Source: Actinomycetaceae bacterium
Lineage (GTDB): Bacteria; Actinomycetota; Actinomycetes; Actinomycetales; Actinomycetaceae
Direction: 5' to 3'
Assembly: GCA_030530685.1 (NCBI GenBank)
Contig: JAUMUM010000010.1
Span: 1-64,000, forward strand
DNA length: 64,000 bases
The translations under genes were made by a program, and so were the position numbers. Position 1 is the stretch's first letter, and every line of letters starts with the position of its first letter. Below, piece by piece: positions 54,986 through 63,485 of this stretch. The notes beneath the pieces are model-generated. The model ran no database searches. It saw only the letters and a list, made by a program, of their open reading frames with translations, and was not told where the DNA came from.

Positions 54986-55630
54986 TCAGCCTGCCAAGAG
55001 GATGTCGCCGAGTTCACCCGGCGTTGCGGCCGTCGCGACCGCCAAGGCGTACTCGTCCTCGGTGGCCGGCCCCCAGCGCACGAGGATCGTTGGCAGGCCG
55101 TGCACATCGGCGCCTTCGACGTCGTACTTGCGGTCGCCGACCATGACGGCGCGCGAGGCGTCGACCCCGGCCCTGTCGAAGACGGCGAGGGCGTCGGCGA
55201 TCACCTGGTGCTTGGCGACCTTGCCTCCGTCCTCGTCGGCCCCGCACACGGCCAGGAAGTACTTGGCGATGTCCAGGTGCTCGGCGATGGCACGGGCCGC
55301 GGCTTCCTTCTTCGAGGTCGCCACGGCCATGGGCACTCCGCCGGCCTGCAGCCTGGCAAGAAGCTCGTCAATGCCGTCGAAGAGCGGCGTTTGGAGCATG
55401 ATCCGAACGTATCGCGCACGGTAGGACGCGACGAAATGCTCGGGGTCCTCGGCACCCAGCCGAGCGAAGGAGTCGCGCAGCGGCGGGCCGAGGAACTGCT
55501 CGTAGTACCGCCTCTCGTGCACGATTCCGGCCTCCTCGCGCATGGTCTCGTCAAAGCATCGGGTCACGACGTCGGCCGAGTCGATGAGCGTCCCGTCCAT
55601 GTCGAACAGGACCGGGCGCACGTGGCTCAC
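54986..55630 (-). CDS. HAD-family hydrolase (Gph-like phosphatase)
   Basis: 214 residues. HAD motifs: VLFDMDGTL (Asp10, Asp12), a Thr/Ser motif in VATSKKEAAARA, and VMVGDRKYDVEGAD. A small helical cap (about 20-80) marks subfamily I. It is likely a small-molecule phosphatase such as phosphoglycolate phosphatase; the substrate is unknown. GTG start overlaps the YciO-like gene stop as GTGA, so the two are translationally coupled. Confidence 0.87.
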   Translation of the reverse strand: MSHVRPVLFDMDGTLIDSADVVTRCFDETMREEAGIVHERRYYEQFLGPPLRDSFARLGAEDPEHFVASYRARYVRIMLQTPLFDGIDELLARLQAGGVPMAVATSKKEAAARAIAEHLDIAKYFLAVCGADEDGGKVAKHQVIADALAVFDRAGVDASRAVMVGDRKYDVEGADVHGLPTILVRWGPATEDEYALAVATAATPGELGDILLAG

Positions 55631-56244
55631 AGACGGATCCCTTCGACGCTGCCTGAGCCCTCGCGCACGATCTCGCCCTTGACGAAGTCGATGACCGTCG
55701 TCGGCCCGGACTTGGCGCTGGGACCTTCGACAACGACGTCGACGGCGTGGCCGAGCACGTCATTGACCTCCCATCCCTCGGTCAGCGGGTCCTCCTGGCC
55801 CGGCAGGATGAGTGACGACGAGAGCATGGCCTCGCCGAGCGTACCGAGTATGGCCTGGGTAATCCTGTGATCGGGGATGCGCACGCCCACCGTCTTCTTC
55901 TTCGGGTTGAGGGTCATGCGCGGGACTTCCTTCGTTCCCTTGAGGATGAAGGTGTAGGGCCCGGGCGTCAGGGAGTTGATGAGCCTGAATTCGGGGTTGC
56001 CCACAATGACGAGTTGGCCCAGCTGGGCGAAGTTGCGGCACAGCAGGGTGAAATGGTGCCGATCGCCCACCTGGCGAATGGCGCGTATTCGGTCGAGGCC
56101 TTCCTTGTTGGCCATCGAGCAACCGATCGCATAGCCGGAATCCGTGGGGAAGGCGATGACTTCGCCATTTCGAACGTGCTCGACGACCTTGTCGATCAGT
56201 CGCTGCTGCGGGTCAACCGGATGGATCTCAACGTAGTGCGCCAT
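55627..56244 (-). CDS. YciO/YrdC-family protein
   Basis: 205 residues. YrdC fold: VIAFPTDSGYAIGCSMANKEGLDRI, and DRHHFTLLCRNFAQLGQLV, LINSLTPGPYTFILKGTKEVPR, TVGVRIPDH and a VIDF segment. The FTLLCR region and the serine instead of Thr in FPTDSGY resemble YciO, which does not replace Sua5/TsaC in t6A synthesis. AAGGAG is six bases before the ATG. Operon with the HAD gene. Confidence 0.87.
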   Translation of the reverse strand: MAHYVEIHPVDPQQRLIDKVVEHVRNGEVIAFPTDSGYAIGCSMANKEGLDRIRAIRQVGDRHHFTLLCRNFAQLGQLVIVGNPEFRLINSLTPGPYTFILKGTKEVPRMTLNPKKKTVGVRIPDHRITQAILGTLGEAMLSSSLILPGQEDPLTEGWEVNDVLGHAVDVVVEGPSAKSGPTTVIDFVKGEIVREGSGSVEGIRL

Positions 56245-56353
56245 TCGTCACTCCTTCGTTCGTGCTTCTCGCGCATCTTCGCGGGCCGGTGCCTGAACCG
56301 GCGGTGGGCCGCTAAGCTGGCGTATAACGAGCCTACCGCTTGGAAGGGGATCG

Positions 56354-56587
56354 ATGGACCACATACTCGCATTCGAGGCCGCTCGCGCCGCGCTCCAGCG
56401 CGAGGGCGTGGAGGAGGCGACCGGTCAGTTCTCCCTCGAGCTCGTCGACGACGTCACCCGCTGGGTGGTTGCCGTGGCCATCGAGTCGGCCGCGAAGACG
56501 AAGATCGCCGACGCCGAGATCGCCGCGGCGGCGACGGTCGGCGACCTCGTCGACCTGGCATGCGGCATGCGCGACTCCACCGAATGA
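56354..56587 (+). CDS. 77-residue protein resembling acyl carrier protein without the serine
   Basis: 77 residues. By eye it aligns over about 45 residues with actinobacterial AcpP: the helix II region VDDVTRWVVAVAIESAAKTKIADAEI and the C-terminal TVGDLVDLA, the latter matching the AcpP TVGDxxxYI end. The DSL motif that carries phosphopantetheine reads DDV, so the attachment Ser is Asp. GGAAGGGGA precedes the ATG. It sits near aceE and beside DUF3145, which in other actinobacteria flank fabD-fabH-acpP-fabF. I infer a remnant or a ppant-free ACP-like protein; the sequence evidence alone is modest. Confidence 0.5.
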   Translation: MDHILAFEAARAALQREGVEEATGQFSLELVDDVTRWVVAVAIESAAKTKIADAEIAAAATVGDLVDLACGMRDSTE

Positions 56588-56670
56588 CATGCGCCGGGTA
56601 AGTAGCCCGGAGCGCTCAGTCGTGCGAGCCACTTGGCAGCGCAGGGCCTCCCCAGTCGTGCAAGCCGCTC

Positions 56671-56716
56671 GGTGACGCGGAGCGCTCAATTCACCCGGTG
56701 ACGCGGAGCGCTCAAT
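56671..56716. repeat. Spacer direct repeat, 20 bp, period 26
   Basis: GGTGACGCGGAGCGCTCAAT at 56671-56690 and 56697-56716, identical. A diverged CGGAGCGCTCAG copy lies near 56610. The 311-bp spacer to 56898 holds these and two hairpins. Confidence 0.85.
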
Positions 56717-56740
56717 GGCATGAGCCGCTCTTCTGGATAG

Positions 56741-56785
56741 ACGAAGGCGCCGCTTCCGGCCAACAGCCGAGTGCGGCGCCTTCGT
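56741..56785. terminator. Hairpin in the ACP-like/DUF3145 spacer
   Basis: ACGAAGGCGCCGC (56741-56753) pairs with GCGGCGCCTTCGT (56773-56785), a perfect 13-bp stem. Confidence 0.6.
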
Positions 56786-56793
56786 GAAAGCAA

Positions 56794-56830
56794 AGAACCG
56801 GTTGGCATGCGCCGACCGGTTCTCTTCTTC
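56794..56830. terminator. Terminator between the ACP-like gene and DUF3145
   Basis: AGAACCGGT (56794-56802) pairs with ACCGGTTCT (56815-56823); T/C-rich on the plus side, TTTGCTTTC on the minus side, so it may serve both convergent genes. Confidence 0.7.
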
Positions 56831-56898
56831 CGTGCCTCCGATGTTCTTTTCCTGCCTCCTTCGACCCCCGGTCCCCCCATGGCCGGGTTCGAAACGCG

Positions 56899-57402
56899 TC
56901 ATCCGACGCGGTGCAGCCACCTGACCGGGGCTCCTGCTCCGGCGTACCGGAACGGCTCGAGTTCGTCGTCCCACGCCTGCCCGAGGGCGAGGTCAAGAAG
57001 CCGACGAAGCTCGGCGGAGTCCCCGCGCGAAAGCTCGATGGCTGCACGGATTCGGTTTTCGGGCACAACTACATTGCCCATGAGATCGGTCTGGGCGTAG
57101 AAGATTCCCAGTCCCGGCGTCGCTGACCAGCGTCCCCCCTCACTCGTGGGGGTTGCGTCCTCGGTGACTTCGAAGCGAAGGTGCTCCCATCCGCCAAGCG
57201 CAGATGCAAGCATCGCTCCCGTCCCGACCTCTCCAACCCAGGAGACTTCGGAACGGCTCATCGCCGACGTCGCCGGCTGCGCAGTCCACTCAAAGTGGAC
57301 CTCGTAACCGAGTACGCTAGCTACCGCCCATTCAACATGCGGCTGAACGGCCGGTGACGCCGAGTGAATGAATATGACGCCCCGTGTGGCGTTTTTTGTC
57401 AT
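56899..57402 (-). CDS. DUF3145 protein
   Basis: 167 residues. The start (TRGVIFIHSASPAVQPHVEWAVASVLG) and later segments (EVSWVGEVGTGAMLASALGGW, HLRFEVTED, NVVVPENRIRAAIELSRGDSAELRRLLDLALGQAWDDELEPFRYAG) are typical of DUF3145, an actinobacterial family usually encoded at the end of the type II fatty-acid locus. Function unknown. AGGAGG is seven bases before the ATG at 57402; earlier in-frame ATG at 57441 lacks that. Confidence 0.87.
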   Translation of the reverse strand: MTKNATRGVIFIHSASPAVQPHVEWAVASVLGYEVHFEWTAQPATSAMSRSEVSWVGEVGTGAMLASALGGWEHLRFEVTEDATPTSEGGRWSATPGLGIFYAQTDLMGNVVVPENRIRAAIELSRGDSAELRRLLDLALGQAWDDELEPFRYAGAGAPVRWLHRVG

Positions 57403-57603
57403 GGCGTTCCTCCTGCTAGTGGGTGGCTTTCCCCTTGTCACCCGATCGCAGGACGCGCTTTAAGTGTGCCATAAGTCGGGCCACACAGCCAACGGGAAGA
57501 TTGCGAGTACCTTTCCGTCACCTCTGCGCCCCACCTGGACACCGCGCCCGGGCCGTCAGGACACTATGCCCGGCTCGGCGGCCGCGCGTATGCCGACGCC
57601 GAC

Positions 57604-58089
57604 TCACAGATCCCGGATGGCCCTCATCGCCTGCTTGCGCACGTCGCGCTCGAGCCGGTCGATGTAGAGGTGGCCGTCGAGGTGATCGACCTCGTGCTGA
57701 ATGCACCGTGCCATGAGCCCCTCGCCCTCGACCACCTTGGCTTTGCCATCGAGGTCGATGCCCTCGGCCTTGGCGAACCACGAGCGCTTAGTCGGGTACC
57801 ACAGGCCCGGGACCGAGAGGCAGCCCTCATCGCCATCCTGGTATTCGTCCTCGGAGAGCTCGGTAATGATGGGGTTGAGGATGTAGTCGATCTCGCCGTC
57901 GATGTGCCAGGAGAATGCCCTGAGGGACACGCCGATCTGGTTAGCGGCGAGTCCGGCCCGGCCCTCGTCATCGACGTTCTCAAGCAGGTCCTCGACGAGT
58001 GCGCGAACGCCGGGGGTGATGTCGGTGATCGGTGAGCAGGGCGTGCGCAGCACGGGGTCACCGACGATGCGGATCTCACGGAAGGTCAT
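57604..58089 (-). CDS. def: Peptide deformylase
   Basis: 161 residues. It removes the formyl group from N-formylmethionine. All three family motifs are present: GLAANQ (46-51), EGCLS with metal ligand Cys90, and QHEVDH with His132, Glu133 and His136. Leaderless: TAGAAT (58097-58102) lies seven bases before the ATG. The methionine aminopeptidase gene, whose product acts next, lies elsewhere in the window. Confidence 0.95.
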   Translation of the reverse strand: MTFREIRIVGDPVLRTPCSPITDITPGVRALVEDLLENVDDEGRAGLAANQIGVSLRAFSWHIDGEIDYILNPIITELSEDEYQDGDEGCLSVPGLWYPTKRSWFAKAEGIDLDGKAKVVEGEGLMARCIQHEVDHLDGHLYIDRLERDVRKQAMRAIRDL

Positions 58090-58096
58090 GGCTTAG

Positions 58097-58102
58097 ATTC
58101 TA
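58097..58102 (-). promoter_or_regulatory. -10 hexamer TAGAAT, leaderless start of def
   Basis: Seven bases (CTAAGCC) separate it from the ATG at 58089. Confidence 0.6.
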
Positions 58103-58360
58103 GGGCATCGCCGGACCTCAGGCCGCTTGCCATCGACGCCGCGAGCGTCTGCGCCCGCCGCGGCCTAAGCCGTGCCATGCGAGTGGGCTCTCTCGTCGGC
58201 CACGCGCATACGGGTAGCGCTCCGCGGCACGCAATCAGGCCCCTAGACATTGTGCTCGAGCCTGGTCACAAGCGGCCCAACTTGCGCAACCTCGACTCCG
58301 TGGCCGTCCACACGAGGCCACCTGGTGCCGTCTCCCCTGTGCTGCCTGGGACTGCTCCAC

Positions 58361-58366
58361 TATCGT
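58361..58366 (+). promoter_or_regulatory. -10 TATCGT of the first lipoprotein gene
   Basis: In TATCGTCGCC, 59 bases before the ATG at 58420; the same block occurs 59 bases before the paralogue at 59373. The 58090-58419 spacer is otherwise empty of genes. Confidence 0.45.
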
Positions 58367-58419
58367 CGCCGGTACCGGCCTCCTGCCCGCATCGATCTTC
58401 GCCCGAGCAAAGGATCCCC

Positions 58420-59253
58420 ATGAGCACCAGAAGTAGCCGCAATGACGAACCGGTACCACACGACCGGGCACCGCAGGCCGAAGGCGATGCCACGGATCGC
58501 GCAATGACGGGGCGCGGTCGGCTCAGCCGGGAAGCGCACGGTGCATCATCCCGCCTTCGCATTGCCGGCGTGCTCGCCGCCTCCCTCCTGGCGGCCGCCT
58601 CCCTGACCGCGTGCTCCCTGAACGCGGCAGACCAGCCGACCGGCCCCACGAACTCGCAAACCCAGGAGACAGACGACCGGGACCCCACCAACGAAACAGA
58701 CGAGCCAAGCGATGAAACATCCGACCCCACCGAATCAGACGACCCCACCGGCGACGAATCCCCAACGGAAACTTCCGATTCACTGGATGTAGCGCACCTG
58801 TGCGGCGGCCTCATACCGGACGAATTCCTCACGGACGAGCTGTCCTTCACATCGTCATCCGATGAGTTAGATTACTGGAACAGGCCGCCCGACAACTCCT
58901 CGTCCGGTGTGCTGCTGTGCAGACTCGAAGACGACGCCAATGGGACGTCGGTGGACCTTGCCTTTGAAGGCAGCTCTGAGGTCAACCAAAGGTACATTAC
59001 GGAAGCCGAGTCCAACGATGGCGGTAGGTGGCAACCCTTGACCATTGACGGTCAAGAAGGCGACGGATGGGTGTACGCCTCATACTCCGAGCTGGCGGCC
59101 GTCTGGGTCTATCCAGATGGGGCGTCCATGGTCCTGGTCCTGTCTGGTACGACCATCACCGACAGCAGTTTCACGGGCCTGGTGGAAAACCTCGTTGGCA
59201 CCATACGCGAACACAATCGGGCTGCCGGCCTTATACGACAATCCCAGGACTAG
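58420..59253 (+). CDS. Lipoprotein with cytoplasmic N-terminal extension, paralogue 1
   Basis: 277 residues. A charged N-terminus of about 45 residues precedes a hydrophobic stretch and the lipobox LTAC with Cys65. An in-frame ATG at 58504 (Met29) would give a normal-length signal peptide, but AAAGGA five bases before 58420 is strong and conserved in the paralogue. After a Ser/Thr/Asp/Glu-rich linker (about 68-125) comes a domain of about 140 residues with AHLCGGLIPDEFL, two cysteines, and LTIDGQEGDGW. No family recognised. Tandem duplicate of the next gene, period 1012 bases. Confidence 0.75.
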   Translation: MSTRSSRNDEPVPHDRAPQAEGDATDRAMTGRGRLSREAHGASSRLRIAGVLAASLLAAASLTACSLNAADQPTGPTNSQTQETDDRDPTNETDEPSDETSDPTESDDPTGDESPTETSDSLDVAHLCGGLIPDEFLTDELSFTSSSDELDYWNRPPDNSSSGVLLCRLEDDANGTSVDLAFEGSSEVNQRYITEAESNDGGRWQPLTIDGQEGDGWVYASYSELAAVWVYPDGASMVLVLSGTTITDSSFTGLVENLVGTIREHNRAAGLIRQSQD

Positions 59254-59372
59254 ACACGACCACGACGCCCACGTCAAACGTCGCCCGACGAACGCACGTA
59301 CGAGCCGCGCTCAGAAGCTCAATCGTGAATGATTGGTGCCTGCTCCCCTGTGGCCAGCTATCTCCATTCCGC

Positions 59373-59378
59373 TATCGT
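59373..59378 (+). promoter_or_regulatory. -10 TATCGT of the second lipoprotein gene
   Basis: Duplicate of 58361-58366, same 59-base distance to the ATG at 59432. Confidence 0.45.
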
Positions 59379-59431
59379 CGCCGATATCGGCCTCCCGCCA
59401 GTTTCGATCTTCGTCCGACCAAAGGATCCCC

Positions 59432-60241
59432 ATGAACACCAAGGACCACCGCACCCACGACGCCGAGTCAGCCCCGCGCGACCGGGCCGAAAGCGATGCC
59501 ACGCACGATCACGCAATGACGGGGCGCAATCGGCTCAGCCGGAAAGCGCACAGGCCAACACTGCGCCTTCGCGTTACTGGCGTGCTCGCCGCCTCCCTCC
59601 TGGCGGCCGCCTCCCTGACCGCGTGCTCCCTGAACGCCGGAGGCCAAGCGGCACCAACCAGCCCCACGAGCCCGCAGTCGCTCGAGACAGACGACCGGGA
59701 CCCCACCGAAACAGACGAACCCACCGATGACGATTCCACGGAGCCTTCCGACTCGTCGAACGCTGCATACCTGTGCGGAGGTCTCTTCACCGAAGAGTTC
59801 CTCAAAGACGAACTGAACTTCACGCCATCGAAGGACAAATTCGAGTACACGAACGAACCGTCCGACGACTACTCGTCCGGGCGCCTGAGATGCTACCTCT
59901 ACGACGAAGCTGATGACACAGAGCTGATGATTCGCTACGCGGTCGACTCTGACGTTATACAGACAGAAATTGATGAGGCCAAAACCAATGCCGACGGCGA
60001 TTGGCAGCCCCTGACCATCGACGGCCAAGAGGGCGAAGGATGGACTCATCCAAGCTACATATACCACCGAGCCCTTTGGTCCTACCCCGACGGCTCCAGC
60101 ATCTCCATGCACTTCTTAACCAGCCAAGACAATGGAAGGACAGTCACTGCCGATGATCTCAGCACCGTGATAGACAACATTGTCGGCACCGCCCCCGAAC
60201 ACAACGAGACCGCCGGCGACGTTAGCGAGAGTCGTCGCTAA
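59432..60241 (+). CDS. Lipoprotein with cytoplasmic N-terminal extension, paralogue 2
   Basis: 269 residues. The layout matches paralogue 1: charged N-terminus, in-frame Met29, an identical VLAASLLAAASLTAC membrane/lipobox block with Cys65, an acidic linker, then YLCGGLFTEEFLKDELNF, two cysteines and LTIDGQEGEGW. The signal block is more conserved than the ends, which suggests selection or conversion there. The same AAAGGATCCCC leader precedes both starts. Function unknown; perhaps paralogous surface binding proteins. Confidence 0.75.
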   Translation: MNTKDHRTHDAESAPRDRAESDATHDHAMTGRNRLSRKAHRPTLRLRVTGVLAASLLAAASLTACSLNAGGQAAPTSPTSPQSLETDDRDPTETDEPTDDDSTEPSDSSNAAYLCGGLFTEEFLKDELNFTPSKDKFEYTNEPSDDYSSGRLRCYLYDEADDTELMIRYAVDSDVIQTEIDEAKTNADGDWQPLTIDGQEGEGWTHPSYIYHRALWSYPDGSSISMHFLTSQDNGRTVTADDLSTVIDNIVGTAPEHNETAGDVSESRR

Positions 60242-60405
60242 TGCCAGCCCGACGGGTCGCCCGGGATTCACGGCATAAAGATTCGCCGAACAATCGGCAG
60301 CTGCAAGACGGTCCGCTAGGGACACGTCGATCCCGGCAGTGACACAGCGAGTCTGCGTAACGCGAGGCGGGCGGGCCCGCCAGAGGCGAGTGGAGCGCGC
60401 AGATG

Positions 60406-60436
60406 CAAAAGAGCGGCAGCATGGCGCTGCCGCTCT
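60406..60436 (-). terminator. Terminator of tRNA-Asn
   Basis: On the minus strand AGAGCGGCAGC and GCTGCCGCTCT form a perfect 11-bp stem (60410-60420 with 60426-60436) followed by TTTT. Confidence 0.85.
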
Positions 60437-60441
60437 GGCTG

Positions 60442-60513
<72 letters not shown>

Positions 60514-60808
60514 TTGCGAACATGAAAACTTTAGCAGCCGAACACTGCCCTAGCTAATCCGAGTTCGGTGCCCTGCATCACACACCATCCTGCATCAGAC
60601 GCGCCTCGCGTCGCGCGTCCGGGCCGCAGTCGGCCTACCTGCATGCCCTCGCCCCTCTGCATGTCGTTGTGCCAATAGCCTCGTCGTCCTGCGTTGGGAG
60701 CCGCCTGCCGAATCCGGCGCCGCTCTTGCCAAGACTCTGCCGCACATCGCGCAGGCCGTATATCGCGGAAAGTGTGACGCGCGCACGAAGCCCTCGAGCG
60801 CAGAGATG

Positions 60809-61291
60809 CTAACCGTCCAGGCCGACGACGTCGCGCAGCGACGCCTCCAATTCGGCCAGCCGGGCCTCGTCGGCCGCTTCCGGCTCGCCGTCGATCATCA
60901 CCTGGGTGAACAGGACCTCGCCGTCCCTCCTGACCATCCCGCGGGCAGCCCGGCCGGACGGCAGCTCTGCGTGCTCCTGGAAGACGATGGACTGCTCGAT
61001 GCGCTCGCGCACGACGAGGGCAATCCTCTCCGACTCCCCCTCGGCCAGGACGAGCCGAAAGGCGGGGACGGCCGCGTCAACGAAGGTCAGCGTGAGCGTG
61101 CGGCTGGCGTCGCGCCAGTTGGCGCCGTCGAACTCGAACCAGTGCCTGAGTTCGACGTCATCGCCGACGACGACGGCCATGTGCTCGGCGTAGACCGCCA
61201 ACCACGCCCTGTCCGCACCGTCGAGCCGGGCGAACGCGATCGGCCGGCCCCCGAGTGCCCCAACTTCTTGTGGCGGGCGACGGCGCAGCAC
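60809..61291 (-). CDS. Conserved hypothetical protein
   Basis: 160 residues. The N-terminal part (LGGRPIAFARLDGADRAWLAVYAEHMAVVVGDD) and the rest (SRTLTLTFVDAAVPAFRLVLAEGESERIALVVRERIEQSIVFQEHAEL, GMVRRDGEVLFTQVMIDGE) look like a mixed alpha/beta soluble domain. I recognise no family. The GTG start overlaps the stop of the upstream membrane-protein gene as TAGTG, so the two are co-translated. Confidence 0.65.
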   Translation of the reverse strand: MLRRRPPQEVGALGGRPIAFARLDGADRAWLAVYAEHMAVVVGDDVELRHWFEFDGANWRDASRTLTLTFVDAAVPAFRLVLAEGESERIALVVRERIEQSIVFQEHAELPSGRAARGMVRRDGEVLFTQVMIDGEPEAADEARLAELEASLRDVVGLDG

Positions 61292-61695
61292 TATGAGCTC
61301 ACCGTCTGGCCGAGCACCGGAACCGGCGGGCTGGCCGCAGGCACAAGCTCGCCCTCGGCGACGAGGTACCGGGACGGCCCGACCGCATGGGACACCGCGG
61401 CCGCATCGGCCTGCTGGTTGCGCATGGTCCTGCCGGCGAAGAACCCCAGGATGAGCAAGACGACGCCGAGGATCCCGAAGACGACCAGGCGCCGCTTCTG
61501 TATGGCCCTCAACTGCGCGATGTCCTCCTCGCTCAGTCCCGTGCCGGGGCGCTCGGCTTGCCCGGTTCCCTGCGCGGTGGCCTCGTGGCTTTCAATCCCC
61601 TGCCGCTCGCGTCGCTCTGCGACAGGCTGCCCGGGCGCGGAGTCAGGCGCGTCGTCAGGCGGGGAACCGGGCGCGTCGAAGCTGCTTTCACTCAT
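61291..61695 (-). CDS. Single-pass membrane protein
   Basis: 134 residues. An acidic, disordered-looking N-terminus with Asp/Pro/Glu (about 1-66) precedes one transmembrane helix (about 70-90: LVVFGILGVVLLILGFFAG) and a short extracytoplasmic tail. Function unknown. TAGTCT six bases before the ATG at 61695 gives a leaderless start. Partner of the gene that follows. Confidence 0.7.
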   Translation of the reverse strand: MSESSFDAPGSPPDDAPDSAPGQPVAERRERQGIESHEATAQGTGQAERPGTGLSEEDIAQLRAIQKRRLVVFGILGVVLLILGFFAGRTMRNQQADAAAVSHAVGPSRYLVAEGELVPAASPPVPVLGQTVSS

Positions 61696-61701
61696 AGGTC
61701 A

Positions 61702-61707
61702 AGACTA
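61702..61707 (-). promoter_or_regulatory. -10 hexamer TAGTCT, leaderless start at 61695
   Basis: Six bases (TGACCT) separate it from the ATG. Confidence 0.5.
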
Positions 61708-62138
61708 GTCCACGCCCGAGCGCGGCAGGCCAACGCTTCCCGTGGCCAGCAGCGGCGCCTCATGCCCAGGCCAGCAGTTCCCAAGCGCGCCGGGCATGCT
61801 GCGCCACACGCAGGGCACGCGACAGGCAGTTCCCACGCCGGGCAACGGTACCCATGTGCTGCGAGCCACCCTCCGCCATGGAGGGGCTCGTGACCGGCAG
61901 GGTCGCACACCCGCCAATGGCGCGGACCTTCCGCCGGCTCACCCGTGTCGACTCTGCGGCGGCACGTCGCGAGCAGGTGCCGGGCACAGAACCAGATGAC
62001 CGGGCACAGAACCAGGTGGCGGGCACGGGGTCTCACATAGGCACAGGGTCACAGACCCAGGCACCGGCAGACCCGCGGCGCCGCAGACCGAGCCTCACCC
62101 ATCCTACGAATCAACTACCTATGCACCTTCCATCCCTA

Positions 62139-62144
62139 TACGAT
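62139..62144 (+). promoter_or_regulatory. -10 hexamer TACGAT, leaderless start of femX
   Basis: Seven bases separate it from the ATG at 62152. Confidence 0.5.
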
Positions 62145-62151
62145 TGGGGTC

Positions 62152-63402
62152 ATGCGCTTTGCAGTCCTTACCCCCGAGGCCTACCAGAATTTCGTCGAGA
62201 ACACCGACCACCGGGTTTTCATCCCTCAGCTCCCGGAATTCGCACGCGTGCGGGCGAATCACGGATACCGGGTCGAATACGTTGGCATCGTCGACGGTGA
62301 GGACGACGCCGTGGTCGGAGCCGGTGTGGTCGTCTACCAGCCGTGGAAGCGATTCTTCTTCCGCGCACAGCTGGGCTACGGTCCTCTGCTCGACTGGGAT
62401 GACGCCCGGGCAATCACCTGCTTCTTCGAGGGTCTGAAGGATCACCTCATCAAAGATCGGCGCGTGCTGGTCCTTCGTTTCAATCCGCTCGTGGCCCGGG
62501 CCTTCTACGAGGACATTGAGGTCCGCGAGGAAAACGAGAATGCCAAAGCCGTGGTCCGCCAGCTCACCGACCTCGGCGCCATGCGCCTGACGAAGGAGTT
62601 CTACGAGCAATCCGACGTCCAAATCCGGTTCATCTACACCAAGGACATTGAGGGCCTGAGCTTCGATGAAGCGATCGGCACGCTTGCCAAGGGCCTGCGC
62701 CGCCGCTTCCGCAACGAGGGACGCTATGGCGTGACCACGAGCTTCCTTCCGCCCGAGGACTTCGACGTCTTCGACAGCCTTCACGAGTCGACCGCGGAGC
62801 GCACGACCATGGAGGAGATGACGGACAATGTCCGCAACCTCTACAGGGACCTCATGACCGAGCTCGGACCCGAGCGCGCGCTGCTCTGCGTTGCCCGCCT
62901 GTCGCCCTCGCTCTACCTGTCCCAGATTGCCGATGAGCGAGCCCAGGCCCAGGAGCGGATCGCCACGCTCGAAGAGCGCAAGGCCACCAAAGCGCGCGAC
63001 CGCGAGCTCAAGGAACTGGACCAGCGCCTGGCGACCCTCGCCGCCAACGAGGAGCAGGCACGCCAGACCGCGCAGGAACACGGCGAAGACATCCCCTTCA
63101 ATGCGGCACTGTGCTTCAGGATCGGCAAGGAACTCATCCTGCTGCTCGGAGGCATGGACAAGAGGTTCGCCGCCTACGCCCGCGACTACCCCGTCGAACG
63201 CGCCATGTTCAAGTGGGCCTGCGACCACGGCCTGAGCACCTACAACACCTTCGGCATTTCAGGCATCTTCGACGACTCCGCACCCGACGCCCCGGTCCTT
63301 GCCTTCAAGCGCTGGCTCAATGGCAACGTCGAGGAGTTCGTGGGCACCTTCGTCATTCCCATGCGCAAGAATCTGGCTAAGGCGCTCAGCGCGCTGGAGT
63401 GA
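62152..63402 (+). CDS. FemAB/FemX-type peptidoglycan bridge aminoacyltransferase
   Basis: 416 residues. It transfers an amino acid from aminoacyl-tRNA to the peptidoglycan stem side chain. GNAT-like fold segments: HGYRVEYVGIV, FFFRAQLGYGPLLDW, VLVLRFNPLV, KGLRRRFRNEGRYGV, and MFKWACDHGLSTYNTFGISG, plus the late GTFVIPM. A long coiled-coil arm (about 258-310, rich in Glu/Arg) is inserted, as in Staphylococcus FemA-type enzymes. The number and kind of residues added are unknown. Leaderless start. It is divergent from a membrane-protein operon and convergent with an ATP-grasp gene. Confidence 0.87.
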   Translation: MRFAVLTPEAYQNFVENTDHRVFIPQLPEFARVRANHGYRVEYVGIVDGEDDAVVGAGVVVYQPWKRFFFRAQLGYGPLLDWDDARAITCFFEGLKDHLIKDRRVLVLRFNPLVARAFYEDIEVREENENAKAVVRQLTDLGAMRLTKEFYEQSDVQIRFIYTKDIEGLSFDEAIGTLAKGLRRRFRNEGRYGVTTSFLPPEDFDVFDSLHESTAERTTMEEMTDNVRNLYRDLMTELGPERALLCVARLSPSLYLSQIADERAQAQERIATLEERKATKARDRELKELDQRLATLAANEEQARQTAQEHGEDIPFNAALCFRIGKELILLLGGMDKRFAAYARDYPVERAMFKWACDHGLSTYNTFGISGIFDDSAPDAPVLAFKRWLNGNVEEFVGTFVIPMRKNLAKALSALE

Positions 63403-63404
63403 CG

Positions 63405-63449
63405 CCTGCGCCCCCCTCACAGGCGTCGACCTGCGCCCCCTCACAGGCG
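63405..63449. repeat. Spacer direct repeat after femX
   Basis: CCTGCGCCCCCTCACAGGCG or one-base variant at 63405-63425 and 63430-63449. Each copy can also fold (CCTG...CAGG). Confidence 0.75.
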
Positions 63450-63485
63450 GCGAATCGTCTTGTGTGGGTGGCTTGTGCGGGTGGC

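Larger units (their letters stand above)
61696..62151. other. 456-bp spacer between divergent genes
   Basis: No convincing coding frame. It carries promoters of both neighbours and the spacer repeat CCGGGCACAGAACCAG at 61980-61995 and 62000-62015 (identical, period 20). Confidence 0.6.

Noticed and set aside
55627-56244. Assignment as TsaC/Sua5 (t6A synthesis)
   Set aside because: The FPTDSGY and HHFTLLCR segments match YciO better; t6A function is not safe to claim.
56671-56716. CRISPR-like repeat pair
   Set aside because: Only two copies, 6-bp spacer, no cas genes in the window.
61742-61999. Possible small gene in the 456-bp spacer before femX
   Set aside because: Composition looks non-coding (Arg/Pro/Gly/Ala in every frame), no ribosome site, and it contains the spacer repeats.
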